Below the pieces are notes generated by a model. It was not told where the DNA came from. It saw only the letters and a list, made by a program, of their open reading frames with translations, and ran no database searches. A DNA stretch of 64,000 bases. Source: Lepus europaeus (taxonomy: Eukaryota; Chordata; Mammalia; Lagomorpha; Leporidae). Where the stretch lies: the NCBI RefSeq assembly GCF_033115175.1, contig NC_084834.1, positions 39,972,077 through 40,036,076 of the forward strand. Direction: 5' to 3'. Shown here piece by piece: positions 25,490 through 35,939 of the stretch. The position numbers were made by a program, and so were the translations under genes. The number at the start of each line of letters is the position of its first letter. Positions within the stretch are counted from its first letter, which is position 1.

Positions 25490-27180
25490 AAAATAAGGCT
25501 CTTGTGAATAAAGTTCTTGCCTCAGTGCCAAAAATGTATAATGTTATTCACTGCATGGCTTTCTTCAATAGGCTCTTCACTCATTTACCAGAGTTTTTAC
25601 ACATTTATGGGAATTACTAGATACTGGCTCTGATATTATATGAATTATAAGAAATCCTAAATGTCCATGTGGTCCACCAATCAAAGAAGGAGATTTTGTA
25701 GGTCACATGAACAATGGATTTGGGTTTAGGTTTGCATACAGGGAGTATAATGGGTCTTCAAGCCTACTCTCTAGTCATTTACCAACACTGAAATGCATAA
25801 TTGAAAAATACATATTCAGGATTTGGTGTTCTAACCTGTGGTGTAAGGGGATCCACTGAAACAGCCTCTTTAAGAACTAGTATGAACTAAGAGAAATACT
25901 ATATTTCTGGAAGGATTATGGACATCAGTGTCACCAAGAAGGACTTGAAAGAATGAGTGAATATGAATTCCTACCACATCTCCACTGGCTTATTTGCCAG
26001 GTCCAGAAAATGGGTGGATTTTGAAAAATGACAATGAGTTATTGAAAACTAAATTAAACATAGATTTCAGATGTGATTTTATTCTGGGTTCAAAGGAACT
26101 CATCCTCTCTAACTTGGTACACAGCTACTAACCTATAAAAAGACTATAAGTATATTTTCAGTTGGAAAGGCTAAAAATATACTTTTCCTATTTCAGGGGT
26201 ATATCAGCTGCCAAGCCCAAAGTTATAATCCGTGCCACAAGGAACTTGATCAGTTTCCTTCCATAGGCCAACACACTTATGGCCTACATTGATGTATCAT
26301 TATGATTGGGCCTGGTATATAGGTAGTATCAGCTATTCTAGACACATTGACAAGACACTTACATGCCAAATGAGAAATAAATCCCATAAAAGTTGCTAAT
26401 ATTCTAGCTTGCTAAAAATTCCATCTATCCAATAATATGGGCCTTGCTGAGTTAGCCCTTTTAAGATGATGAGCAAATTACTAAACACCATTCATCCAAT
26501 TACTAACAAAAAGAACACCCTGCTTGGCATCTTTGAAATTTAAAAGCAGTGTATAACTCATTTGTATGTGGTACTCTGACCCATTTATCAATGGGCAATA
26601 GCTTTGAATGAGACCTAGAAGAAGAGAATGCTAAAGATCCAACTGCCATACAAAGTGCTTTGTCACTTCAGCCATTTAACAACAAATCCAATGATATCAA
26701 ATTATCCATGGCAGACGGGAAGCTGTTGGAAGCCTTAAGTGCCACCTAAATATGACATGTAGGGTTTTGGAGAAAGTCTGGCCATCCCCTAAAATTACTG
26801 TAATATCATCTGGAGACCAGTTTTTGGCTTGCCACTAGATCTTAGCAGAAACTAAGCTCTTAACCATGTCCTCTATGCTTTCATGTGTCCTGAGCTCCTC
26901 CTCATGGACTGTGTGTGGTTCTACATCTTATGGGATAGTCAAGCATGCACCTTAGCAAATGTAACCAGGTTCTGAGGGCACAGGTACATCAAATGAGAAT
27001 TCAACCTATACTAAAGGATTCACAAGGAGATCCTTATGCTCACTTGTCTGAAGAAGGAAAATGCATGAACAATCCCAAAATGGGATTATTGGGCTGCCCA
27101 AGGATCAGTGTTCCTCTTCCCAGTTTCAGTTACCTCCAGCTCTCCTTATGGTTTTTTGGGTCTTCTGATGTGGCTCCATA
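25490..27180 (+). pseudogene. Endogenous retrovirus (ERVL-like) pro-pol relic
   Basis: Decayed class III-like retroviral coding DNA in the right order on the plus strand. At 25614-25634 it encodes LLDTGSD, the active-site pattern of a retroviral aspartic protease. Near 26008-26055 the M-T-M-S-Y-stop-K-L-N stretch corresponds to the first conserved block of ERVL reverse transcriptase. At about 26284-26295 it reads Y-I-D-V where active enzymes have the YIDD catalytic pair. Near 26815-26860 GDQFLACH and L-A-E-T-K-L-L-T-M correspond to the connection region before RNase H. Stops and frameshifts occur throughout, the second catalytic Asp is lost, and no env or intact LTR is visible. It cannot encode a working polymerase. 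Class assignment is from motif style and unverified. Confidence 0.72.
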
Positions 27181-27414
27181 GCAAGTTTTTTGCTGAGAGT
27201 TATAGTGATTGAATTTTTTTCTCCAACAGGAAACAGTCTTTCATGCCATTAAAACATTTCTCTCTTGTCCTCAGGGATTTGTCTTTGGGGCACTTAAGAA
27301 TCCTACTTTTATGGATTATTTGCTCCCTCTGCTGGAAAGATATGTAATAACAGCAACAGCTGAGGGGTGGTAAGGTAGGTGGACATGGAGTTATGCTAAG
27401 CCTAGCGCATATGC

Positions 27415-27565
27415 TGTCTCATTTCACTTTCACAATTATTCCATCAGAATTGTCCTGCAGAAAATAATACTAATGTTTAGAGAAGTAACATTTTGTTTAT
27501 CATGCAAATGGTGAGGAAACATTGGACTCATGTATTCTGGGTCTAGAAATTGGCCATTTCATCAT
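27415..27565 (-). repeat. Probable MIR SINE, degenerate
   Basis: Reverse MIR pattern: ATTTCACTTTCACAATTATT, AATAATACTAATGTTTAGAG, AGTAACATTTTGTTTATCAT and TCTGGGTCTAG. Highly decayed. Confidence 0.55.
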
Positions 27566-27870
27566 TATTCTTTGTGAAGAGTTGTTTTAAGCTCTATTAA
27601 GATTGGGATGGAAGTCTTCCCAACAAAGTGTTAAACATATATTGTATATTCTATGTGTGGACTTCTCAAAGAAACTTAAAATCACACTTTTAGGTAAAAA
27701 AAAAAAAAAAACCTACCTAATAGGATGTGGGAGGAGTCAAATATTTTAATGAAAATAATCTAGAATAATGTCTGACCTTTCATCTAGATTGCTCTAATAA
27801 CATCCATGTAACTCAGAAAATCTACTACACCTTAGAGCATCTTTGTGAAGAGCTAAAAATATTTTTCTCC
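27566..27870. other. Unassigned DNA
   Basis: No repeat recognised. Includes a 17-base A run near 27695. Confidence 0.35.
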
Positions 27871-28985
27871 ATAGAAACATTTTATTTAATGAGTACAAAT
27901 TTCATAAGAGCAGCTTTAGGAATATAGGGATTCTTCCCACCATACCTGCCCTCCCACCTCCATTCCTGCCAACTTCCTCCTCTCTCTCCCATTCCCAGTC
28001 CCATTTTCCATTATTCATTTAAAATTAATTTTATACACAGAAGACCATATATACTAAGTAAAGATTACAACACTTTGTGCACACACACACACACACTGTT
28101 TGAGAACAAGTGTTACGGTTAATTCTCATAATGCAGCTCATCGAGGACAGAAATTCTGCATGGGAATTAAGTGCACAGTGACTCTTGCTGTTAATTTAAA
28201 AGTTAACACTCTTAGGCCGGTGCCGTGGCTTAACAGGCTAATCCTCCGCCTTGCGGCGCCGGCACACCGGGTTCTAGTCCCGGTTGGGGCGCCGGATTCT
28301 ATCCCGGTTGCCCCTCTTCCAGGCCAGCTCTCTGCTATGGCCCGGGAGTGCAGTGGAGGATGGCCCAAGTGCTTGGGCCCTGTACCCGCATGGGAGACCA
28401 GGAGAAGCACCTGGCTCCTGGCTTCGGATCAGCGAGATGCGCTGGCTGCAGTGGCCATTGGAGGGTGAACCAGTGGCAAAAAGGAAGACCTTTCTCTCTC
28501 TCTCACTATCCACTCTGCCTGTCAAAAAAAAAAAAAAAAAAAAAAGTTAACACTCTTATGTTTGATATCAGTGATCACCCAAGGCTCTTGACATGAATTG
28601 CTTAGGCTATGGAAGCCTTTTGAATTCACAATCCCAATCAGTATATAGACAAGGTTATAAGTTCTTCTTTCAGAGAAAAATACATCCTTCTTTAAGGGCC
28701 AATTCTTTCTACTGAGATAGCTCATTAAGATCCTTCATGTAGGACATTTTTTTTGCCACAGTTATCATGGCTTTCTATGCCTGAAATGGTCTCATGGCTT
28801 CTCAACCAGACCAGAATAACTTAAGGGCTGATTCAGAGGTCAGAGTACAGTTTAAAGTGATTGTCAATCTATGAATGTGCTGTGTGGACTGCTTCCCATG
28901 TTGGAACATTCTCTCCTTTTTAATTCTATCTATTATTATTACCAAACATTTGATCTTATTTGTATGATCCCTTTAAAACTTAATC
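27871..28985 (-). mobile_element. Older rabbit-type LINE-1 3' UTR
   Basis: Reverse L1 3' end: ACATTTTATTTAATGAGTAC, the C-rich (reverse G-rich) tract at about 27940-28010, AC dinucleotide run at 28080-28096, then 3'-UTR blocks shared with the other L1 copies (CAAGGCTCTTGACATGA, CTATGGAAGCCTTTTG). Interrupted by a CSINE at 28215. Its 5' side stops at about 28985 where the poly(A) end of the next L1 begins. It is more diverged than the copies at 789 and 10278. Confidence 0.87.
28215..28541 (+). repeat. Young CSINE inside an L1, with TSD
   Basis: Full plus-strand copy starting GGCCGGTGCCGTGGCTTAAC with poly(A) tail. The target duplication AAAAGTTAACACTCTTA is present at 28198-28214 and 28542-28558, directly placing this insertion after the host L1. 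Confidence 0.96.
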
Positions 28986-30703
28986 CTTTTTTAAAACTTC
29001 TATTTAATAAATATAAATTTCCAAAGTACAACTTTTGTATTATAGCATCTTTTCCACCATAACCTCCCTCCCACCCTTAACCATTCCATCTTGCATACCC
29101 TCTTCCATCCCATTCTCCATCAAGATTCATTTTCAATTATCTTTAAATACAGAAGATCAACTTAGTATATACTAAGTAAAGATTTCAACAGTTTGCACCC
29201 ACACAGAAACACAAATATAGAGTACTGTCTGAGTAGTAGTTTTACTGTTAATTCACATAGTACAACACATTAAGGACAGAGATCCTACATGGGGAGTAGG
29301 TGCACAGTGACTTCCGTTGTTTATTTAATAATTGACACTATTATTTGCAACACCAGCAATCACCCGAGGCTCTTGTCATGAGCTGCCAAGGCTATGGAAG
29401 CCTCTTGAGTTCACCAGCTCTGATCTTATTTAGACAAGGCCATTAGTCAAAGTGTAAGTTCTCTCCTCCCTTCAGAGAAAGGTGCCCCTTTTTTGATGGC
29501 CCGTTCTTTCCACTGGGATCTCATTCACAGAGAGTTTTCGTTTAGGTTTTGTTTTTTTTGTTTTTGTTTTTTTTTTTGTTTTTTTGTTTTTTTGTTTTTT
29601 TTTGCCAGAGTTTCTTGGCTTTCCATGCCTCAAATACTCTCATGGGCTTTTTAGCTGGATCTGAATGCCTTAAGGGCTGATTCTGAGGCCAGAATGCTGT
29701 TTAGGATATCTGCCATTCTATGAGTCTGATGTGGATTGTTCTCTCCTTTTTAAATCTACAGTTAATATTAGCAGACACTAGCTTTTTTATCTGATCCCTT
29801 TGACTCTTAATCCTATCGTTATGATCAGTTATGAAGTTAAACTGATCACTTTGGCTAGTAAGATGGTATTGGTACATGCCACCTTGATGGGACTGAATTG
29901 GAATCCCCTGGCATGTTTTTAGCTCTACCATTAGGGGTAAGTCCAGGTGAGCATATGCCGAACTGTGCATCTCCTCCCTCCCTTATTCCCACTCTTAGAT
30001 TTAAAAGGGATAACTTTTAAATTATATTTAAATGCCTAAGAATAATTGTATGTTAATTAAAGAGTTCAACCAATGGTATTAAGTTGAATAAAAAATACTA
30101 AAAGGAATAAAATAGTAAGTTGTTTCTTGACAGTCAGGACAAAGGCTGATCAAATCATTGTTTCACATAGTGTCCATTTACTTCAACAGATTTTCTTTTA
30201 GGTGCTCAGTTAGCTGTCAGAGATCAGGGAAAACATAGGATATTCGTCCCTTTGGGACTGGCTTATTTTACTCAGCATGATGTTTTCTAGATTCCTACAT
30301 TCTGTTGCAAATGACCAGATTTCATTTTTTTATTGCTGTACAGTATTCTATAGAGTACATATCCCATAATTTCTTTATCCAGTCTTCAGTTGACAGGAAT
30401 TTAGGTTGATTTATGTCTTAGCTATTGTGAATTGGGATGCAATAAACATTAAGGTGCAGACAGCAATTTTATTTGCCAATTTAATTTCCTTTGGGTAAAT
30501 TCCAAGGAGTGGGATGGCTGGGTCATGTGGTAGGGCTATATTCAGCTTTCTGAAGAATCTCCAAACTATCTTCCATTGTGGCTCTAGCAGTTTTCATTCC
30601 CACCAACAATGGATTAGTGTGCCTTTTTCCTCATATCTTCACCAGCATCTGTTGTTAGTTGATTTCTGTATGTGAACCATTCTAACTGGGGTGAGGTGAA
30701 ACC

Positions 30704-30994
30704 TCATTGTAGTTTTGATTTGCATTTCCTTGATGGCAAAATGATCCTGAACATTTTTTCATGTGTCTGTTGGCCATTTGGATTTCCTCTTTTGAAAAAT
30801 GTCTTAGCCCATCTCTTAAGTGGGTTGTTTGTTTTGTTGTGGTGGAGTTTCTTGATCTCTTTGCAGATTCTGGTTATTAATCCTTTATGAGTTGCATAGT
30901 TTGCAAATTTTTTTCCCATTCTGTCAGTTGCCTCTTCACTTTCCTGACTGTTTCTTTTGCAGTCCAGAAACTTCTCAATTTGATGTAATCCCAA
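30704..30994 (-). pseudogene. L1 ORF2 C-terminal fragment
   Basis: An open 96-codon frame with NSQESEEATDRMGKKFANYA and NPLKRWAKTFFK-type sequence, which is the usual region after the L1 reverse transcriptase. It belongs to the same element as the fragments at 31.8-34.4 kb. Confidence 0.82.
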
Positions 30995-31767
30995 TAGTTA
31001 ATTTTGGTTTTGACTGCCTGTGCCTCTGGGATCTCTTCCAAGAAATCTTTGCCTGTGCCTATATCTGGCCTGGTTTCTCTGATGTTCTCTAATAATTTGA
31101 TGATATCACGTCATAGAATTATATCTTTAATCCATGTTGAGTGGATTTTTGTGTAAGTATAAGGTAGGGATCTTGTTTCATACTTCTGCACATGGAAATC
31201 CAGTTTCCCAGTACCATTTGTTGACTAGACTGTCCTTGCTCCAGGAATTGGTTTTAGATCCGTGATCAAATATCAGTTGGCTGTAGATGTTTGGGTTGAT
31301 TTCTGGTGTTTCTATTCTGTTCCATTGGTCTATCCATCTGTTTCTGTACCAGTACCATGCTGTTTTGATTACAACTGCCTTGTAGTATGTCCTGAAATTG
31401 GTATTGTGATGCCTTTGGCTTTGTTTTTGCTGTACAAGATTGCTTTAGCTATTCGAGGTCTCCTGTGTCTCCATATGAGTTTCAGCATCATTTTTTCCAG
31501 ATCTGAGAAGAATATGTTTGGTATTTTGATTGGTATTGCATTGAATCTTTAATTGCTGTTGGGAGAATGGACATTTTGATGATATTGATTCTTCTAATCC
31601 ATGAGCATGGACGATTTCTCCATTTTTTGGTATCCTTTTCTATTTCTTTCTTTAAGGTTTTGTAATTCTCATCATAGAGATCTTTGACATTCTTGGTTAA
31701 GTTTATTCCAAGGTATTTGATTGTTTTTGTAGCTATTGTGAATGGGATTGATCTTAGAGGTTCTTCC

Positions 31768-32588
31768 TCAGCTGTGGAATTGCCTGTGTATATAAAGGCT
31801 GTTGATTTTTGTGCATTGATTTTTATATCCTGCTACTTTGCCAAACTCTTCTATGAGTTCCAATAATCTCTTGATGGAGTCTTTTGGATCTCCTATGTAC
31901 AGAATCGTATCATCTGCAAATAGGGGTAGTTTGAGTTCTTCCTTCACAATGTGTATCTCTTTGATTTCTTTTTCTTGCCTAATGACTCTGGCTAAAATAC
32001 CCAGTACTATATTGAATAGCAATGGTGAGAGTGGGTATCACTGTCTGGTACCAGATCTCAGTGGGAATGCTTCCAACTTTTCCCCATTCAGTAGGATGCT
32101 GGCAGTGGGTTTTTCATAAATTGCCTTGATTGTGTTGTGGAATGTTCCTTCTATACCCAATTTGCTTATAGTTTTCATCATTAAAGGGTGTTGTATTTTA
32201 TCAAATGCTTTCTCTGCATCTATTGAGATAGTCATATTTTTTTTTTCCTGCAGTTTGTTAACATGGTGTATCACATTGATTGGATTGTTGAACCATCCCT
32301 GCATACCAGGGATAAATCCCACCTTGTCAGGGAAATATTTCTGATGTGTTGTTGGATTCTATTATCTAGAATTTTGTTGAGGATTTTTGCATCTATGTTC
32401 ATCAGGGAAATTGGTCTGTAATTCTCTTTCTTTGTGGCATCTTTTTCAAGTTTAGGAATTAAGATGATACTGGTACAAAAGAAAGAATTTGTGAGGATTC
32501 CCTCCCTTTCAATTATTTTGAATAACTTGAGAAGAATTGGTGTTAGTTCTTTTTTTAAATGTCTAGTAGCATTCAACAGTGAATCCAT
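31768..32588 (-). pseudogene. L1 ORF2 reverse transcriptase domain, broken
   Basis: Three consecutive frames read [19 protein letters not shown] (near 32410), [16 protein letters not shown] (near 32220) and [10 protein letters not shown] (near 31910), the last carrying the FADD catalytic aspartates. They are separated by frameshifts near 32300 and 32030. The catalytic motif is kept, but the polypeptide cannot be made whole. Confidence 0.92.
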
Positions 32589-33008
32589 TGGTCCTGGTTT
32601 TTATTTGTTGGGGGGTCTTTATTACTGATTCAAATTCCATCATGGTAAAGAGTCAGTTTAGGTTTTCTATGACTTAATGACTCAATTATGTGGGTTGTTT
32701 ATTTCCAGGCATATATCCATTTCTTCTAGATTTTCCAATTTGTTGGCATACTGCTCTTAGTAGTAATTCCTGATGACTCTTTTTATTTCTGTTTTGTCTG
32801 TTGTTACATTTACTTTTTCATCTATAATTTTATTGATTTGGGTCTTCTCTCTTCTTTTTTTGGTTAGTTGGACCAATAGTGGCCAATTTTGTTTATGTTT
32901 TCAAAAAGCCAGCTCTTCGGTTTGCTAATCTTTTTTTTTTTTTTTTGTGGTTTCAATTTTGTTTACTTTTTCTTTTCTTTTAATTATGTCTTTTATCCTA
33001 CTAGTTTT

Positions 33009-33384
33009 TTTTTTTTTAAATTTTTTTTTTTATTTTTATTTTTTATTTTTTTTTATTTTTGACAGGCAGAGTGGACAGTGAGAGAGAGACAGAGAGAAAG
33101 GTCTTCCTTTTGCCGTTGGTTCACCCTCCAATGGCCGCCGCGGTAGCGCGCTGCGGCCAGCGCACCGCGCTGATCCGATGGCAGGAGCCAGGTGCTTCTC
33201 CTGGTCTCCCATGGGGTGCAGGGCCCAAGGACCTGGGCCATCCTCCACTGCACTCCCTGGCCACAGCAGAGAGCTGGCCTGGAAGAGGGGCAACCGGGAC
33301 AGGATCGGTGCCCCGACCGGGACTAGAACCCGGTGTGCCGGCGCCGCAAGGTGGAGGATTAGCCTAGTGAGCCGCGGCGCCGGC
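33009..33384 (-). repeat. Young CpG-rich CSINE inside L1 ORF2, with perfect TSD
   Basis: Minus-strand copy with a long T/A-rich tail (33009-33060), the CpG-dense block at 33132-33177, and the complete head. A 16-bp perfect TSD, TTATCCTACTAGTTTT, lies at 32993-33008 and 33385-33400. It differs at only a few positions from the copies at 24816 and 52321. Confidence 0.97.
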
Positions 33385-33710
33385 TTATCCTACTAGTTTT
33401 GCGTTTGGTTTGCTGCTGTTTTTCTAGGTCTTTGAGATGTACTGATAGCTTCTTTATTTGATGCCTTTCCAAATCTTGATGCATGCATCAATTGCTATAA
33501 ACTTTACTCTTAACAATGCTTTTGTTGTATCCCATAAAATTTGGTATATTGTATTCTCATCTTCTTTGTTTACAGAATTTTTTTGATTTTTCTTTTGATT
33601 TCTTTTATGACCCACGGTTTGTTTACGAGTATGATGTCCAGCCTCCATGTATTTGCATAAGTTCTAGAGATTCCTGAGTTGCTTCTTTCCAGCTGTTTTG
33701 CATTTTGGTC

Positions 33711-34396
33711 CTAGAAGATGCATGGCATGATTTTTTTTTTTAATTTGCTGTGACTTGCTTTATGGCCTAGCATGTGGTCAATTCTAGAGGAAGTTTCATG
33801 CACTGTTGAGAAGAATGTGTGTTCTTCAAGTGTAGGATGAAAATTTCTGTAGTTATCTGTTAGATTCATTTGGTCTATAGTGTCAGTTAACTCTGCTGTT
33901 TCTTTGCTGATTTTCTGTCTGGTTGTTCTGTCCATTGCTGAAAGTGGGGTATTGAACTCTCCCATTACTACTGTATCTGAGTCTATGTCTCCCTCTATAT
34001 CTTTTAACATTTCTTTTAAATAGACAGGTGTCCTGTAATTAGGTGCATATTCATTTAGAATAGTTACATCTTCCTGTTGAATTGATCCCTTAATCATTAC
34101 ATAGTGCCTTCTTTGTGTCTTTTAACAGTTTTTGTTTCGAAGTCTATTTTGTCTGATATTAGTATGGCCACACCAGCTCTTTTTAGGTTTCTGTTAGCGT
34201 GGAATATCTTTTTCCATCCTTTCACTTTCAGTCTGTCTGTATATTTGTTGGTGAGATGTATTTCTTGTAGGCACCAAATAGATGGATTTTGTTTTTGAAT
34301 CCAGCCAGCCTGTCTGTGTCTTTTATTTGGAAAGTTGAGGCCATTTACATTCAAGCTGACTATTGATAAGTAATGATTGGCCTGCCATTTTTCCAT
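33711..34396 (-). pseudogene. L1 ORF2 endonuclease domain, broken
   Basis: Two overlapping frames. 34396-34097 holds the N-terminal part with SLNVNGLNFPNKRHRQAGW and CLQEIHL, containing the Asn and Glu that take part in metal binding. 34097-33711 holds the C-terminal part with SRIDHMLGHK. The segment that is normally GDFNTPLS reads GEFNTPLS, a change of a catalytic-site Asp to Glu. The break lies between the two frames near 34097. Family role: nicks target DNA at the TT/AAAA-like site for retrotransposition. This copy should be inactive. Confidence 0.9.
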
Positions 34397-34903
34397 AAAT
34401 ATTCTTATTTTTTACTTTAGATTTCCTTTGTACTTTTACTGGAAGCTGTCCTTCCTCTACCTTCTTTCATAGTGATGACCATATTTCTGTATTTCTGTGT
34501 ACAGCACATCCTTAAACATCTTCTGCAAGGCTGAAAAGGTGGTGACAAATTTTCTGTTTTTGTTTTTCATGGAAGTTCTTTATTTCACCTTCGTTCATAA
34601 ATTCGAGTTCTGCATGGGATAGTATTCGGGTTGACAGTTGTTTTCTTTTAAGACTTTAAGTATATATCACCATTCTCTCCTAGCCTGTAGGGTTTCTGAC
34701 GAGAAGTCCATTGTGAGTCTATTTGGAGATCCTTGAAAGTAATCAATATTTGTCTCTTGCACATTTTAGAATCTTTTCTTTATGTTTTACTGTGGAGAGT
34801 TTGATTACAATGTGTTGTGGTGATGATCTTCTCTGGTCATGTGTACTAGGAGTTCTATGTGCTTCCTGTACTTGGATGTCCCTTTCTTTCTCCAAATTAG
34901 AGA

Positions 34904-35060
34904 ACATATGGGTGTCAGGAGTGCAAGTACTGGGCCATTTTTTGCTGCCTTCACATTAGCAGGAAGTTGGATCAGAGGAGGAGCAGCTGGGATTTGAAAC
35001 TGTGCTTTGATATGGGATGTTGACATTGCAAACAGCATTTTAATCTGCCACACCACATAT
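34904..35060 (-). repeat. CSINE fragment (head half)
   Basis: Reverse fragment from CATATGGGTGTCAGGAGTGC through TTGGATCAGAGGAGGAGCAG to CTGCCACACCACATATG. The tail half is missing at the junction with the L1, so the L1 may have inserted into it or a deletion removed it. Confidence 0.78.
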
Positions 35061-35099
35061 GCAGATATGCTTTGTTTTTGAATTTTAAAAATTCACACA

Positions 35100-35720
35100 T
35101 ATAATTATGTATATATATATATATATTTATGGGGTATTATGTATGCTTAAATACAAATATGCATTGTGTAATGCTCAAATCAGGTAAGCATATACAGAAC
35201 TTCAAACTTTTATCATTTCATCTCAACTACATCTTTTAAGCCTTTATGGTAAGATTATCTTCAACTCCTTTAATGTTTATTCTTCACTTATAAAAAAAAA
35301 AAGAGATCTGGATTAGAGTCATAGCCCCAGTACCTCCAAGGAAGCAAACTTTCCTCCCACAAAGAAGGAAAATTAAAGTGTTTTTATTAATAAATATTAT
35401 AACTAATTTACATAAATGATTCAGAAATATACAGGAGTAATATCCAGGTGAATACACTCGAAATCATTTCTTCTAGCTTTTCCAAAGTACACAGTACATA
35501 ATTATTGTTATCTAGAGTCACCTAACTGTGAATAGAGCTCTACAGCTTCTTTCTCCCATGTAACAGTAACTTGGCACCCATTAATCAACTTTTCTCATCT
35601 CACTCTCTCTCCTACTCTCTTCAGCCTCTGCTAATCAGTATTCTATTCTCAACCCCCAGCTGTACTTTAAAATTATAACATAGGTTATTTCTTATTAAAA
35701 TGTCACTATTCCATATATAT
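35100..35720 (-). mobile_element. Old L1M 3' UTR, split by one arm of an inverted repeat
   Basis: 35100-35225 and 35440-35680 read as consecutive antisense parts of an old mammalian L1 3' UTR. The blocks are TGGGGTATTATGTATGC and TTTATCATTTC on the left, then CTTCTAGCTTTTCCAAAGTA, TTATCTAGAGTCACCTAACTG and CAGCCTCTGCTAATCAGTAT. The 210-bp segment between them is foreign to that consensus. A TA run lies at 35107-35127. Confidence 0.72.
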
Positions 35721-35939
35721 TCCTGGATATTTCTGAATCATTTATGTAGATTAGGTATAATATTTATTAATAAAATGCTTTAATTTTCCTTCCTTTGTGG
35801 GAGAGAAGTTTGCCTCCTTGCAGGTATTGAGTCTATGACTCTAATCCAGACTTTTTTTATAAGCAAAGAATAAACATTAAAGGAATTGAAGATAATCTTA
35901 CCATAAAGGCTTAAAAGATGTAGTTGAGGAAATATGATT
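35211..35939. repeat. Large inverted repeat, arms about 215 bp
   Basis: The segment at about 35211-35436 reappears in reverse complement at about 35721-35939, with a spacer of about 284 bp. Matching blocks include CAACTACATCTTTTAAGCCT on the left with its complement AGGCTTAAAAGATGTAGTTG on the right, and ATAAATGATTCAGAAATAT with ATATTTCTGAATCATTTAT. By eye the arms agree at roughly nine positions in ten over their whole length, with few indels. I do not recognise the arm sequence as any CSINE, L1, MIR or mariner. It may be an unlisted element inserted twice in opposite orientation, or an inverted duplication. Confidence 0.88.

Larger units (their letters stand above)
28986..34903 (-). mobile_element. 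Near-complete LINE-1 (ORF1 C-terminus to 3' UTR), antisense
   Basis: Reading the minus strand from 34903: the end of ORF1 (about 34900-34420), ORF2 endonuclease (34396-33711), a linker, reverse transcriptase (32588-31768), C-terminal region (30994-30704), then 3' UTR with the G-rich tract near 29110-29050 and a T/G-rich simple tract at about 29545-29605. The 5' UTR and most of ORF1 are absent. Length is about 5.5 kb without the nested CSINE. Frames are broken at several points, so it is a fossil. Its poly(A) side adjoins the L1 at 27871. Confidence 0.93.

Noticed and set aside
35440..35720. Loop of the inverted repeat as part of a new foldback transposon
   Set aside because: The spacer reads as old L1 3' UTR continuous with the left flank, so it is not element-specific cargo.
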